From NCBI GenBank assembly GCA_900466945.1, contig UBNV01000006.1:656850-720849 (forward strand): a stretch of 64,000 bases of DNA. The letters run 5' to 3'. The notes beneath the pieces are model-generated. The model was not told the DNA's origin and ran no database searches. It saw nothing but the letters and a program-made list of their open reading frames with translations. Positions 44,930 through 53,496 of this stretch are shown here, piece after piece. Position numbers and translations under genes: made by a program. Each line of letters starts with the position of its first letter. Positions within the stretch are counted from its first letter, which is position 1. This DNA comes from Hyphomicrobiales bacterium. Lineage in GTDB: Bacteria; Pseudomonadota; Alphaproteobacteria; Rhizobiales; Rhizobiaceae.

Positions 44930-45370
44930 TTATTGCGTGATGGTTTTCAGCGCCTGAAGCGCCAGGATGTAGCTTTGAGGTCCGAAACCGCAGATGACGC
45001 CTTTGCACGCGGGCGCTATCATCGATTTGTGGCGGAATTCCTCGCGCGCATGCACGTTGGAAATATGCACCTCGATCACCGGGATCGGCGAGATCGCCCG
45101 GATCGCATCATGAAGCGCAACCGATGTATGCGTGTAGGCGCCGGCATTGATCGCCACGCCCACGGCCTTGTCGGCAGCCTCATGCAGCCAGCTGACGAGG
45201 TCCCCCTCGTGGTTGGACTGGCGGAAGTCGATGGTCAGGCCGAGCTCGGCACCGGCGACCTTGCAGTCGGCCTCGATGTCGGCGAGCGTCTTGCCGCCAT
45301 AAATCCCGGGTTCCCGCTTTCCCAGCATGTTGAGATTGGGGCCGTTCAGCACGAAAATGGTTTTGCTCAT
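44930..45370 (-). CDS. aroQ: Type II 3-dehydroquinate dehydratase
   Basis: A 146-residue dodecameric enzyme of the shikimate pathway. It opens IFVLNGPNLNMLGKREPGIYGGKTL, with catalytic Tyr24 and the flexible-loop Arg19. RQSNHEGDLVSWLHEA, NAGAYTHTSVALHDAI and EVHISNVHAREEFRHKS supply the other active-site residues. It heads the aroQ-accB-accC-aat group, with 140 bases to the upstream DsbA-like gene. Confidence 0.97.
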   Translation of the reverse strand: MSKTIFVLNGPNLNMLGKREPGIYGGKTLADIEADCKVAGAELGLTIDFRQSNHEGDLVSWLHEAADKAVGVAINAGAYTHTSVALHDAIRAISPIPVIEVHISNVHAREEFRHKSMIAPACKGVICGFGPQSYILALQALKTITQ

Positions 45371-45510
45371 CTACGCTTCCGTCGACTTTCAACCGCCTCC
45401 TATAGACCGAGAGCCCCTGCAGGGAAAGCCCTTTGCCGTGATCACGCCAAACCGTCCCCGGAAAACCGGAGAAGGGTTAAGATCGGAGGGGGAGGCGGGG
45501 CGGAATAGTC

Positions 45511-46272
45511 TCAGCAGGTGGCCTTGCCGCAGGCGCGGATATTGGCGACCTTGGCCTCGATGGCGTCCTTGCCGACGGCACCCGGCACGGTCTCGTTGCC
45601 GATGACATAGGATGGCGTGCCGGTGATCCCGAGGCTGGTGGCCAGCTGATAGGCTTCCTGCACCTGTTCGGTGTTCGGGCTCTCGTTCATCTTGGCGCGG
45701 ATCGCGTCTTCGGCAATACCAAGCTCGCCAGCGATCGCAATTGCGCTCTCTTCCGAGGCGCGGCCATCCTGGGTCATCATGGCGCGGAAGAAGGTGCCGT
45801 AAGTATCAGGCGACAGCTTGCGCACGGCATCCGAGACCTTGTGTGCCGCTTCACTGTCCGGTCCGAGGATCGGGAATTCCTTCAACACATAGCGGATATT
45901 CTTGTCCTCTTCGATCACGGCTTCCATGTCGGCATGGGCGCGTCGGCAATAGCCGCAATTATAGTCGAAGAACTCGACGACGGTGACGTCGCCCTTCGGA
46001 TTGCCGATGGCCAGATCATAGGCCGAGTTGAAGATCGCATCCTGGTTGGTCGACAGCGCTTCCGCCGAACGCTGCGAGCGGATCTCCTCCTGCTTCTTCT
46101 GCAGGGCGTCCTGCACTTCGAGCATGATCTCAGGGTTCTCGATCAGGTATTCGCGGATGAACTCGCCGAATTCCTTCTTCTGCGCCTCGTCGAGAGCGCT
46201 GGCCGGAAGCGGCATCAGGGCAGGGAGAAGCGCGATAGCGGCGCTGGCGATCATCTTGAATTTCATGCCCAT
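45511..46272 (-). CDS. Periplasmic DsbA-family thiol oxidoreductase
   Basis: A 253-residue protein with signal peptide (MIASAAIALLPALMPLPASA) and a helical N-extension (EFIREYLIENPEIMLEVQDALQKKQEE) typical of the Com1/ScsC-like DsbA group. The thioredoxin-fold active site is FFDYNCGYCRRAH; the cis-proline is in TGTPSYVIG. It should oxidise or isomerise disulfides in the periplasm. The ATG at 46270-46272 has GAGGAA before it. Two C-terminal cysteines (ACGKATC) are unusual. Confidence 0.9.
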   Translation of the reverse strand: MGMKFKMIASAAIALLPALMPLPASALDEAQKKEFGEFIREYLIENPEIMLEVQDALQKKQEEIRSQRSAEALSTNQDAIFNSAYDLAIGNPKGDVTVVEFFDYNCGYCRRAHADMEAVIEEDKNIRYVLKEFPILGPDSEAAHKVSDAVRKLSPDTYGTFFRAMMTQDGRASEESAIAIAGELGIAEDAIRAKMNESPNTEQVQEAYQLATSLGITGTPSYVIGNETVPGAVGKDAIEAKVANIRACGKATC

Positions 46273-46466
46273 GGTGTTCCTCATCCTTGCTGCCGTCTGT
46301 CGTGTCTTCGACCACAGGGCGTTTATCCCGCAGGCCGGCTTTCGCCGAGCCTAAAGCCTGACGCTTTGATGCGGAATGGCTTTTTTGCACTGCCTTGTCC
46401 AGCCTCTCCATTGTGATGCCATGCGCTTTGCGGCAAATGTCTGGCATGTGACCGAGGAGCTATCAG

Positions 46467-47633
46467 TTGATTTCGATTTCCAAGCGCAGTGCCGTCGAAC
46501 CCTTCCACGCCATGGATATCCTGGCGGAGGCCACCCGTCGGCGGCAGGAAGGGCGCCCGGTCATCTCCATGGCCGTCGGCCAGCCGGGCCATCCGGCACC
46601 CCAGGCAGCCCTCCAAGCTGCCCGCAACGCACTGGAAGGCGGCCGCATCGGCTATACGGATGCACTGGGCATGACCGGCCTTCGCCAGGCGCTCGCCGAG
46701 GAATACCGCCGCCGGCACAATGTCTCCGTCGACTGGAACCGCATCGTCGTCACCACCGGCTCGTCCGCCGGCTTCAACCTCGCCTTCATCTCGCTCTTCG
46801 ACGTCGGCGATGCCGTGGCGATCGCCAGGCCCGGCTACCCTGCCTATCGCAGCATACTTTCAGCTCTCGGCCTGAAGGTGATCGAGGTCGCGGTCGGCCC
46901 GGACACCGGCTATACGCTCACGCCGGAAAGCCTGGAGAAGGCGCAAGCCGAGGCGGGTGTCCGCCTCAAGGGCGTCCTGCTCGCGAGCCCCGCCAACCCG
47001 ACCGGTACCGTGACGACCAAGGCGCAGCTGAAGGCCGTCTACGACTACTGCCAGGGGGAAGGCATCACGCTGATCTCCGACGAGATCTATCACGGCCTGA
47101 CCTATGGCTCGGAAGAGGCGACGGCGCTGGAGATCGGCGACGATGCCGTCATCATCAACTCCTTCTCCAAATACTACTGCATGACCGGCTGGCGCATCGG
47201 CTGGATGGTCCTGCCGCAAGAGCTGGTGCGCCCGGTCGAATGCGTCGCCCAGAGCCTCTACATCTCCGCTCCCGAACTCTCTCAGATCGCAGCGCTCGCG
47301 GCCTTGAGCGCGACCGACGAGCTGGAGCACTACAAGGCCGCCTGCCAGGCCAACCGCGACTTCCTGATGGTCCGCCTGCCGCAAATCGGTCTGCCGCTGC
47401 TGTCGCCGATGGACGGCGCGTTTTACGCCTATGTCGACGCGACGCGGTTCACGAACGACAGCATGGGCTTTGCCAAACGCATCCTCGCGGAGACGGACGT
47501 GGCCGTCACGCCGGGCCGCGATTTCGATCCTGTTGAAGGCCATCTGGCGCTCAGATTGTCCTATGCCGGCACCATGGCAGACATGGTCGAGGCAACCGAC
47601 CGGCTGGAAAACTGGCTGCCAAGAAGTTCTTAG
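46467..47633 (+). CDS. PLP-dependent class I/II aminotransferase
   Basis: A 388-residue fold-type I aminotransferase from a TTG start. VISMAVGQPGHPAP near residue 33, TTGSSAGFNLAF (phosphate site), LLASPANPTGTV, LISDEIYHGLTYG (PLP Asp and Tyr) and NSFSKYYCMTGWRIGW (Schiff-base Lys) are visible. The arginine in LALRLSYAG binds the substrate carboxylate. It is annotated only as an aspartate/alanine-type aminotransferase; the substrate is not clear. Divergent from the DsbA-like gene. Confidence 0.9.
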   Translation: MISISKRSAVEPFHAMDILAEATRRRQEGRPVISMAVGQPGHPAPQAALQAARNALEGGRIGYTDALGMTGLRQALAEEYRRRHNVSVDWNRIVVTTGSSAGFNLAFISLFDVGDAVAIARPGYPAYRSILSALGLKVIEVAVGPDTGYTLTPESLEKAQAEAGVRLKGVLLASPANPTGTVTTKAQLKAVYDYCQGEGITLISDEIYHGLTYGSEEATALEIGDDAVIINSFSKYYCMTGWRIGWMVLPQELVRPVECVAQSLYISAPELSQIAALAALSATDELEHYKAACQANRDFLMVRLPQIGLPLLSPMDGAFYAYVDATRFTNDSMGFAKRILAETDVAVTPGRDFDPVEGHLALRLSYAGTMADMVEATDRLENWLPRSS

Positions 47634-47749
47634 GCAATGAGCGAAATGGATTCGCGATCAAGGACTTCGGGCGCATTGCTGAATCAAAGCGAGAGCCAGC
47701 TGATTCAATCTCTGAGCTTGGTGGTCTGGGCAGGAGAGGAGAGCCGGAC

Positions 47750-48307
47750 ATGACAATCAAGCGGATCACTTCGCTCACCGCGGCTCCTGACATTCTGACC
47801 GAGCGCACACGCCTGCGAGCGCACCGCGTCGACGATCTCGAGCCGATGATCGCCATGTGGCAGGACGAAGCCATCTACCGCCACATCACTGGCCGCCCCT
47901 CGACCGCAAGCGAAACCTGGTCGCGGCTTCTCCGCTATATCGGCCATTGGCACGCACTCGGCTTCGGCTACTGGGTGATCGAAGACCGGGCAGATGGCCA
48001 CTATATCGGAGAAGCAGGTTTCGCCGATTTTCGTCGCGACATGGATCCGCCGCTCGGGCCGGAACCCGAAGCCGGCTGGGCGCTGGTGTCATCCGTCCAC
48101 GGACGTGGTCTTGCGACCGAAGTCATGCTGGCCGCCCTTGCCTGGATGGACGCACACAATCCTCATGACCACACGCTCTGTATTCTGGCACCGGAACACG
48201 CTGCATCGATCCGCGTGGCAGAGAAATGCGGCTATGCCCACGCCTATGACACCACCTTCGCCGGTGGTCCGACATCAGTGATGAAACGCGCACGTCCCCG
48301 CGGCTGA
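47750..48307 (+). CDS. GNAT acetyltransferase, RimJ/RimL type
   Basis: 185 residues. It begins in RimJ/RimL style (LTERTRLRAHRVDDLEPMIAMWQDEAIYRHITGRP), has GFGYWVIEDRADGHYIGEAGFAD and the acetyl-CoA region VSSVHGRGLATEVMLAALAWMD, and ends EHAASIRVAEKCGYAHAYDTTF. It likely acetylates an N-terminal or small-molecule amine. GGAGAG precedes the ATG. A bidirectional terminator separates it from convergent rne. Confidence 0.87.
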   Translation: MTIKRITSLTAAPDILTERTRLRAHRVDDLEPMIAMWQDEAIYRHITGRPSTASETWSRLLRYIGHWHALGFGYWVIEDRADGHYIGEAGFADFRRDMDPPLGPEPEAGWALVSSVHGRGLATEVMLAALAWMDAHNPHDHTLCILAPEHAASIRVAEKCGYAHAYDTTFAGGPTSVMKRARPRG

Positions 48308-48326
48308 CGGGCCAGAACCTGGAGAT

Positions 48327-48356
48327 AAAAAAAGGGCCCCGTGAAGGGCCCTTTTT
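48327..48356. terminator. Bidirectional terminator between GNAT gene and rne
   Basis: AAAAAGGGCCC, loop CGTGAA, GGGCCCTTTTT (48329-48339 with 48346-48356), perfectly symmetrical with A and T tracts on both sides. It ends the plus-strand GNAT gene (20 bases after its stop) and the minus-strand rne (25 bases after its stop). Confidence 0.9.
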
Positions 48357-48381
48357 GCATTCAATCATGACTGCGCGGGTC

Positions 48382-51300
48382 TCAGAAGAAACCACCGCGC
48401 TTCTGCCACCAGCCGCCCTTTTTGGGCTTCACATCGGAGCTGTCTTCCGTGGCCTTCACCGAAGTCACGACCGGTTCGGACGAAGCCACGTTGGACTCGC
48501 GGTTGGCGCGGGCCGGCTTTGCCTCTTCGGCAGCCGGAGCAGGCGCCGGAGCAGCGGCGACCGGAGCCGGTGCTGCAACCGGTGCCTCCTCGACTACGGG
48601 CTCTGCAACAGGTGCCACCGGCGCAGCAACAACGGCGGCAGGTGCCACCTCGGCCACAGCTTCGGGCTCTGCGGTAGACTTTGCCTTGCGTGTGCGGCGC
48701 GGCTTCGGCTTGTCTGCTTCCGGAGCCTCCACGACGACGTCGGCGGCAACTGCCTCGACGACTTCTGCGGCTACGGCGTCGTCCGACTGGTCTTCGGCAT
48801 CGTCGCCGTCACCATTGTCGTCGTTTTCGTCGGAAGCTTCCAGCGAGCCTTCTTCGCCCGGACGGTTGCGACGGCCGCCGCGCTTGCCGCGACGGCGGCG
48901 CTTGCGCTTCTGGGCGTCGTCGCCATTGCCATCACCGTCGGCCTCGACGGCGCGGATTTCGCCATTGCTTTCGCTGGTATCGTCCTCGCCCTCGTCACCA
49001 TGCTCGTCATCGAGGTCGGCGCCGTTGTCACCATTCTGGGCATCGGCATGGGTGCCATTGCCGTTCTGGCCGTTCTTGCCACGACGACGACGACGGCGCT
49101 TGCGCTTGCGATTGCCATCTTCGCTGTCGGCGCGCGCCGGCTGCGGTGCACTCTCGGCCTTGGCGGCGACGACGACGATTTCTTCCTCGTCTTCCTCTTC
49201 CGGCTCCGGAACGTAGTCGTCTTCTTCCTCGATCTCGGGGAGGAGCGACAGCAGGCTCTCGATCTTCACCGGGTTCTCGACGGCTTCGCCACGCTCGATG
49301 GTGAAGTGCTGCGAACCGCCATGCTGTGCCGGCATGCCGCCGTCGATAACGATCGAAACGCCGAAGCGGCCTTCGTAATCAACGATGGTGTCACGCTTCT
49401 GGTTGAGCAGGTAGAGCGCAGTCTCAGGCGTCGTGTGCACGATGATGTCGTGCGTCGTCGCCTTCAGCAGGAACTCCTCGATGCCGCGAAGAACATGCAG
49501 GGCAACGGACGACTGCGAGCGGATGAGGCCGGTGCCTGCGCAATGCGGGCAGACCTGCGTCGTCGATTCCAGCACCGAGGCGCGAATGCGCTGGCGCGAC
49601 ATTTCGAGCAGACCGAAATGCGAGATCCGGCCGACCTGGATGCGGGCGCGGTCGTTCTTCAGGCAATCCTTGAGCTTCTTCTCGACAGCGCGGTTGTTGC
49701 GCTTTTCTTCCATGTCGATGAAGTCGATGACGATCAGGCCGGCGAGGTCGCGCAGACGCAGCTGGCGGGCGACTTCTTCGGCCGCTTCCAGGTTCGTCTG
49801 GAGCGCGGTGTCCTCGATCGAATATTCGCGCGTCGAGCGACCCGAGTTGACGTCGATCGATACGAGAGCTTCGGTCTGGTTGATGATGATGTAACCACCG
49901 GACTTCAGCGTCACCTGCGGCTGCAGCATCTTGTCGAGCTGGGCTTCGATGCCCGAGCGCGCAAAGATCGGATGCAGGTCGCGATAGGGCTGAACCACCT
50001 TGGCATGGCTCGGCATCAGCATCTTCATGAAGTCTTTCGCTTCACGATAGCCTTCTTCGCCCGAGACGATGATCTCGGAAATGTCCTTGTTGTAGAGGTC
50101 GCGGATCGAGCGCTTGATCAGCGATCCCTCTTCATAAACCAGGCACGGCGCAGTCGAGGCGAGCGTCAGCGTGCGGACATTCTCCCACAGGCGCATCAGA
50201 TATTCGAAGTCGCGCTTGATCTCGACCTTCGTGCGGTTTGCACCGGCGGTGCGCAGGATTACGCCCATGCCCTGCGGCACTTCAAGGCCGCGAGCGATTT
50301 CCTTGAGACGCTTGCGGTCGGTCGGCTGGGTGATCTTGCGGGAAATGCCGCCGCCACGCGCCGTGTTCGGCATCAGCACCGAGTAACGGCCGGCGAGCGA
50401 CAGATAGGTGGTGAGAGCAGCGCCCTTGTTGCCGCGTTCTTCCTTGGCGACCTGCACGAGCAGGATCTGCCGGCGCTTGATCACTTCCTGGATGCGGTAC
50501 TGCTTGCGCGGCTTGCGCACGACGCGATCCGGAACCTCTTCCATGGCGTCTTCGGCGCCAACGGATTCGATCTCTTCCTTTTCCTCGATGTGACCGTCGT
50601 CGTCGTCATCGTCGCCGTCGTCATCGTCACGACGGCCGCCCCGGCGTCCACCGGCTTCTTCGGAAATCTCGTCCATGTCGACCATGGCCGCGATCGTGCC
50701 GCCTTCGGCATCGTTTGAACCTTCGCTGCCTTCTTCGGCAGTGGTCTCCTCGGCGGCGGCCTTCTTGGCGCGCGGCTTGCGGACACGCTTCGGCTTGGCC
50801 TTGGCCGCGGGCTCTTCGGCTGCGGGCTCTTCCTCGACGGCGGCTGCTGCTGCAACATCTGCGTCGGCTTCGGCCGCAAGTTCGGCGGCCACGTCATCGA
50901 CGATCGCCGATGCAACGGATGAGGTGGTGTTGATGCCGACATCCGGCTGATCCTGCTGGGCAGGATCATTGCTCATGATTTCGTCGCCTTCGACGTCGTT
51001 TTCCTTGCGGTGCTCTTCGGCTTCTGCACGAAGCAGCGCCTGACGGTCGGCGAGCGGTATCTGGTAGTAGTCGGGGTGAATTTCGGCGAAGGCCAGGAAG
51101 CCGTGGCGGTTGCCGCCGTAATCGACGAAAGCCGCCTGTAGCGAGGGTTCTACCCGCGTTACCTTTGCCAGATAGATATTGCCGCGGATCTGTTTCTTGT
51201 GTTGGGATTCGAAGTCGAATTCTTCAATACGGTTACCGCGAACAACGACAACGCGCGTCTCTTCCTCGTGAGACGCGTCGATCAGCATTTTGTCTGCCAT
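48382..51300 (-). CDS. rne: Ribonuclease E
   Basis: A 972-residue endoribonuclease and degradosome scaffold. The S1 domain at the start (KMLIDASHEEETRVVVVRGNRIEEFDFES; GNIYLAKVTRVEPSLQAAFVDYG) is interrupted by a long acidic, low-complexity insert at about 90-250. The catalytic core follows (ISVDVNSG-like VSIDVNSGRSTRE; DLAGLIVIDFIDME with metal aspartates; zinc-link CPHCAGTG). The C-terminal third is a disordered Arg-rich and Ala/Pro/Glu-rich tail. The insert inside S1 is typical of alphaproteobacterial RNase E. Its long upstream gap may be an autoregulatory leader. Confidence 0.96.
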   Translation of the reverse strand: MADKMLIDASHEEETRVVVVRGNRIEEFDFESQHKKQIRGNIYLAKVTRVEPSLQAAFVDYGGNRHGFLAFAEIHPDYYQIPLADRQALLRAEAEEHRKENDVEGDEIMSNDPAQQDQPDVGINTTSSVASAIVDDVAAELAAEADADVAAAAAVEEEPAAEEPAAKAKPKRVRKPRAKKAAAEETTAEEGSEGSNDAEGGTIAAMVDMDEISEEAGGRRGGRRDDDDGDDDDDDGHIEEKEEIESVGAEDAMEEVPDRVVRKPRKQYRIQEVIKRRQILLVQVAKEERGNKGAALTTYLSLAGRYSVLMPNTARGGGISRKITQPTDRKRLKEIARGLEVPQGMGVILRTAGANRTKVEIKRDFEYLMRLWENVRTLTLASTAPCLVYEEGSLIKRSIRDLYNKDISEIIVSGEEGYREAKDFMKMLMPSHAKVVQPYRDLHPIFARSGIEAQLDKMLQPQVTLKSGGYIIINQTEALVSIDVNSGRSTREYSIEDTALQTNLEAAEEVARQLRLRDLAGLIVIDFIDMEEKRNNRAVEKKLKDCLKNDRARIQVGRISHFGLLEMSRQRIRASVLESTTQVCPHCAGTGLIRSQSSVALHVLRGIEEFLLKATTHDIIVHTTPETALYLLNQKRDTIVDYEGRFGVSIVIDGGMPAQHGGSQHFTIERGEAVENPVKIESLLSLLPEIEEEDDYVPEPEEEDEEEIVVVAAKAESAPQPARADSEDGNRKRKRRRRRRGKNGQNGNGTHADAQNGDNGADLDDEHGDEGEDDTSESNGEIRAVEADGDGNGDDAQKRKRRRRGKRGGRRNRPGEEGSLEASDENDDNGDGDDAEDQSDDAVAAEVVEAVAADVVVEAPEADKPKPRRTRKAKSTAEPEAVAEVAPAAVVAAPVAPVAEPVVEEAPVAAPAPVAAAPAPAPAAEEAKPARANRESNVASSEPVVTSVKATEDSSDVKPKKGGWWQKRGGFF

Positions 51301-51930
51301 TTAAGCTGTGCTCCTCGGCGCCCTCGGTCGGTGGTCCACCCGCGCGCTGTACTTTAAAGCGGCTGGAACCTAGCGGACTGTGCGCCGGATATAGATGTGG
51401 ACGCACGGGAGACCGGGTTTGCAACATACGGACGAACAACGGGGCTCTTTCCGATCCCGGTCCGTTCCTGGTCATGTCAACCTGCTGCAAAGACATCAAA
51501 TACCGTACGTCAACGACAATGATATGGACCCCTCGGGATCCGATGAATGCTCGGTAAAGAGCTGTTGGTGGGGAGCCACCGATGTATTGCCGACCGTGTC
51601 GGCGTGTTGAACCAGTTTCAGGAAAAAATGCGGCGACGGCAGATGAGTGTCCGGTTGAACAGGCGCCAATTCCATTATCTGAGGTTGGCAGCCGTGGGCG
51701 GAAACTCTATCCCGTTTGCACTTTTATCCCTCGTGTGCCTTGTATGTTTTCTACGTCACAATAGCAAGAGCAAACGGATTTATGCCATAATGGCAGTCGA
51801 TTAGGGGAGTTGACTCATTCTGTGCGATTCCGATGGGAAAAGCGGTTTCTAACCGCAATTTTGACAGTCATCGGGCGGACACGGCGAGGCACGCGGCGGA
51901 CAATCTGAGAAATTGGCGCGATATGCGGCT
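51301..51930. other. Long rne-amiC intergenic region, probable rne leader
   Basis: No convincing gene: frames of up to 85 codons lack ribosome sites and protein-like composition. It is AT-richer than the flanks. Two small perfect hairpins occur side by side: GGTGG-GGAG-CCACC (51567-51580) and GCCGAC-CGT-GTCGGC (51589-51603). On the minus strand TTGACA (51480-51475) is a candidate -35 with a poor -10. E. coli rne has a long, self-regulatory 5' leader, so a comparable leader is plausible but not shown. Confidence 0.45.
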
Positions 51931-51946
51931 TGTGATTTGTGTCACA
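51931..51946 (+). promoter_or_regulatory. CRP/FNR-type palindrome upstream of amiC
   Basis: TGTGA-TTTGTG-TCACA is an exact match to the E. coli CRP half-site arrangement (TGTGA-N6-TCACA). It lies 30 bases before the amiC start codon. Rhizobial CRP-family factors such as Clr prefer somewhat different sites, so the binding protein is uncertain. Confidence 0.5.
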
Positions 51947-51976
51947 GTTGTGTCGCGGTCATGACGGGGGCAGGAT

Positions 51977-53260
51977 TTGAGAAGAGCTTTGGCGCTGTCG
52001 GCGGGGCGAAAATACGCGCTCTCGTACCGAATCGTTCTGGCGTTCGCCCTGTTGGCGGGTCCTGTGTCCCTGATGCTTCTGTTCCTCGTCCCCGGTGTCG
52101 CTCAAGCGGTCACCGCCGACACTCCATCCGACCGACTGGTGGCCTTCGCAGCCCGCATCGCCGGTGACGAAGCGCGAACTCGCATCGTCCTCGATTTCGA
52201 TCGCGCACCTGTGATTGAGACCCGCTACATCGCCAATCCCGATCGCATCGTCATCGATCTGCCGGCGACTGCCTTTGCATTTGCCGAGGCCGACCTGAAA
52301 GCCACCGGTCTGTTCAGCGAGATCCGCTACGGCTCGATGGATGCGACCTCGGCCAGGCTTGTCCTGACGGCCGCCCGTCCTGCGCGGCTCGCCACGGCGG
52401 ATATCAGGCCCAATGAAGACGGCAATGGCTACCGTCTGGTCCTCGATGCCGAACTTGTACCGGAGCAGGAATTTGCGGCCCTCGTCTCCGGCCAGGCCTG
52501 GGCGGCCCCACAGACCGACGCCGCCTCCACCGCGACAGTCCCGGTTGCTGCGGCCGCCGCTGACGATTTCGTTATCGCGATCGATGCTGGCCATGGTGGC
52601 ATCGATGCGGGCGCCACGGGCGCGTCTACCAAGACGTCCGAAAAGGACATCACGCTCGCCTTCGCCAAGATCCTCAACGATAAACTCGAGGATCTGCCGG
52701 GCATTCGCGCCGTGATGACGCGCGACACGGACAAGTTCCTGTCGCTGTCCGAGCGCGTACTGATCGCCCGCCAGAAGGGCGCCGACCTGCTGATCTCGCT
52801 CCATGCCGACACCCTGCGTCAGGCCGATATCCGGGGCGCCACCGTCTATACGATCTCCGACAGGGCCTCCGACCACATGGCCGCCCAGCTCGCCGAGCGT
52901 GAAAACTTCTCCGATACGATCGGCGGCGTCGAACTGCCGACCGAGACCGAGCCGGAGGTCGGCGACATCCTGCTTGATCTCACCCGGCGGGAGACGCAGG
53001 CCTTCTCCATCGCCATGGCTCAGGCCGTGGTCGGCTCCTTCGAGGGGCAAATCTCGCTCATCAACAATCCCCACCGTCACGCCGGCTTCCGCGTCCTCCA
53101 GGCGCCGGATGTGCCATCTGTCCTGCTCGAACTCGGCTTTCTGTCCAACAAGGAAGACGAGAAGCTGCTGCTCGACCCTGACTGGCGGGAAAAGGTGGCG
53201 GGCCTGCTCGTTGAGGCGATCAAGAACTATCGGCAACCGCAATTCGCCAATGGCGGCTAA
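51977..53260 (+). CDS. amiC: N-acetylmuramoyl-L-alanine amidase (AmiC type)
   Basis: A 427-residue periplasmic cell-separation amidase from a TTG start with GGGGGCAGGA close upstream. A long signal (ends near VAQA, residue 44) is followed by an AMIN domain (RTRIVLDFDRAPVIETRYIANPDRIVIDLPAT) and the Amidase_3 zinc domain: IAIDAGHGGIDAGATG (His ligand), ISLHAD (His) and LLELGFLSNKEDEKLL (catalytic Glu). It splits septal peptidoglycan, normally activated by EnvC/DipM-type proteins. It is paired with mrcA 236 bases downstream. Confidence 0.95.
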   Translation: MRRALALSAGRKYALSYRIVLAFALLAGPVSLMLLFLVPGVAQAVTADTPSDRLVAFAARIAGDEARTRIVLDFDRAPVIETRYIANPDRIVIDLPATAFAFAEADLKATGLFSEIRYGSMDATSARLVLTAARPARLATADIRPNEDGNGYRLVLDAELVPEQEFAALVSGQAWAAPQTDAASTATVPVAAAAADDFVIAIDAGHGGIDAGATGASTKTSEKDITLAFAKILNDKLEDLPGIRAVMTRDTDKFLSLSERVLIARQKGADLLISLHADTLRQADIRGATVYTISDRASDHMAAQLAERENFSDTIGGVELPTETEPEVGDILLDLTRRETQAFSIAMAQAVVGSFEGQISLINNPHRHAGFRVLQAPDVPSVLLELGFLSNKEDEKLLLDPDWREKVAGLLVEAIKNYRQPQFANGG

Positions 53261-53496
53261 GCCACACCCGTGGAGGAACCTGTGACCGCGCCGCGCTTCA
53301 CGCTATAACGGCCCTATTTTCCTCACATTGTGCCCGTTACTCGGGGAAATCGCACAAGCCGGACCATTGTCGAATCGCCGCGCCTGTGCAGGAAATCGGC
53401 ACGTCTTGCCATCCAGGGCAACACGTGCAAAACGCCACAGGGTGTGCGAAGCTCGTCGCGGCGCGCGAAACCTGAAGCAGAGCCGGTAGCGGAAAC

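Noticed and set aside
48355..50718. 787-codon plus-strand frame opposite rne
   Set aside because: Mirror of the low-complexity RNase E gene; hydrophobic repeats arise from the complement of its acidic stretches.
51547..51804. 85-codon plus-strand frame between rne and amiC
   Set aside because: No ribosome site; composition of non-coding DNA; overlaps candidate leader hairpins.
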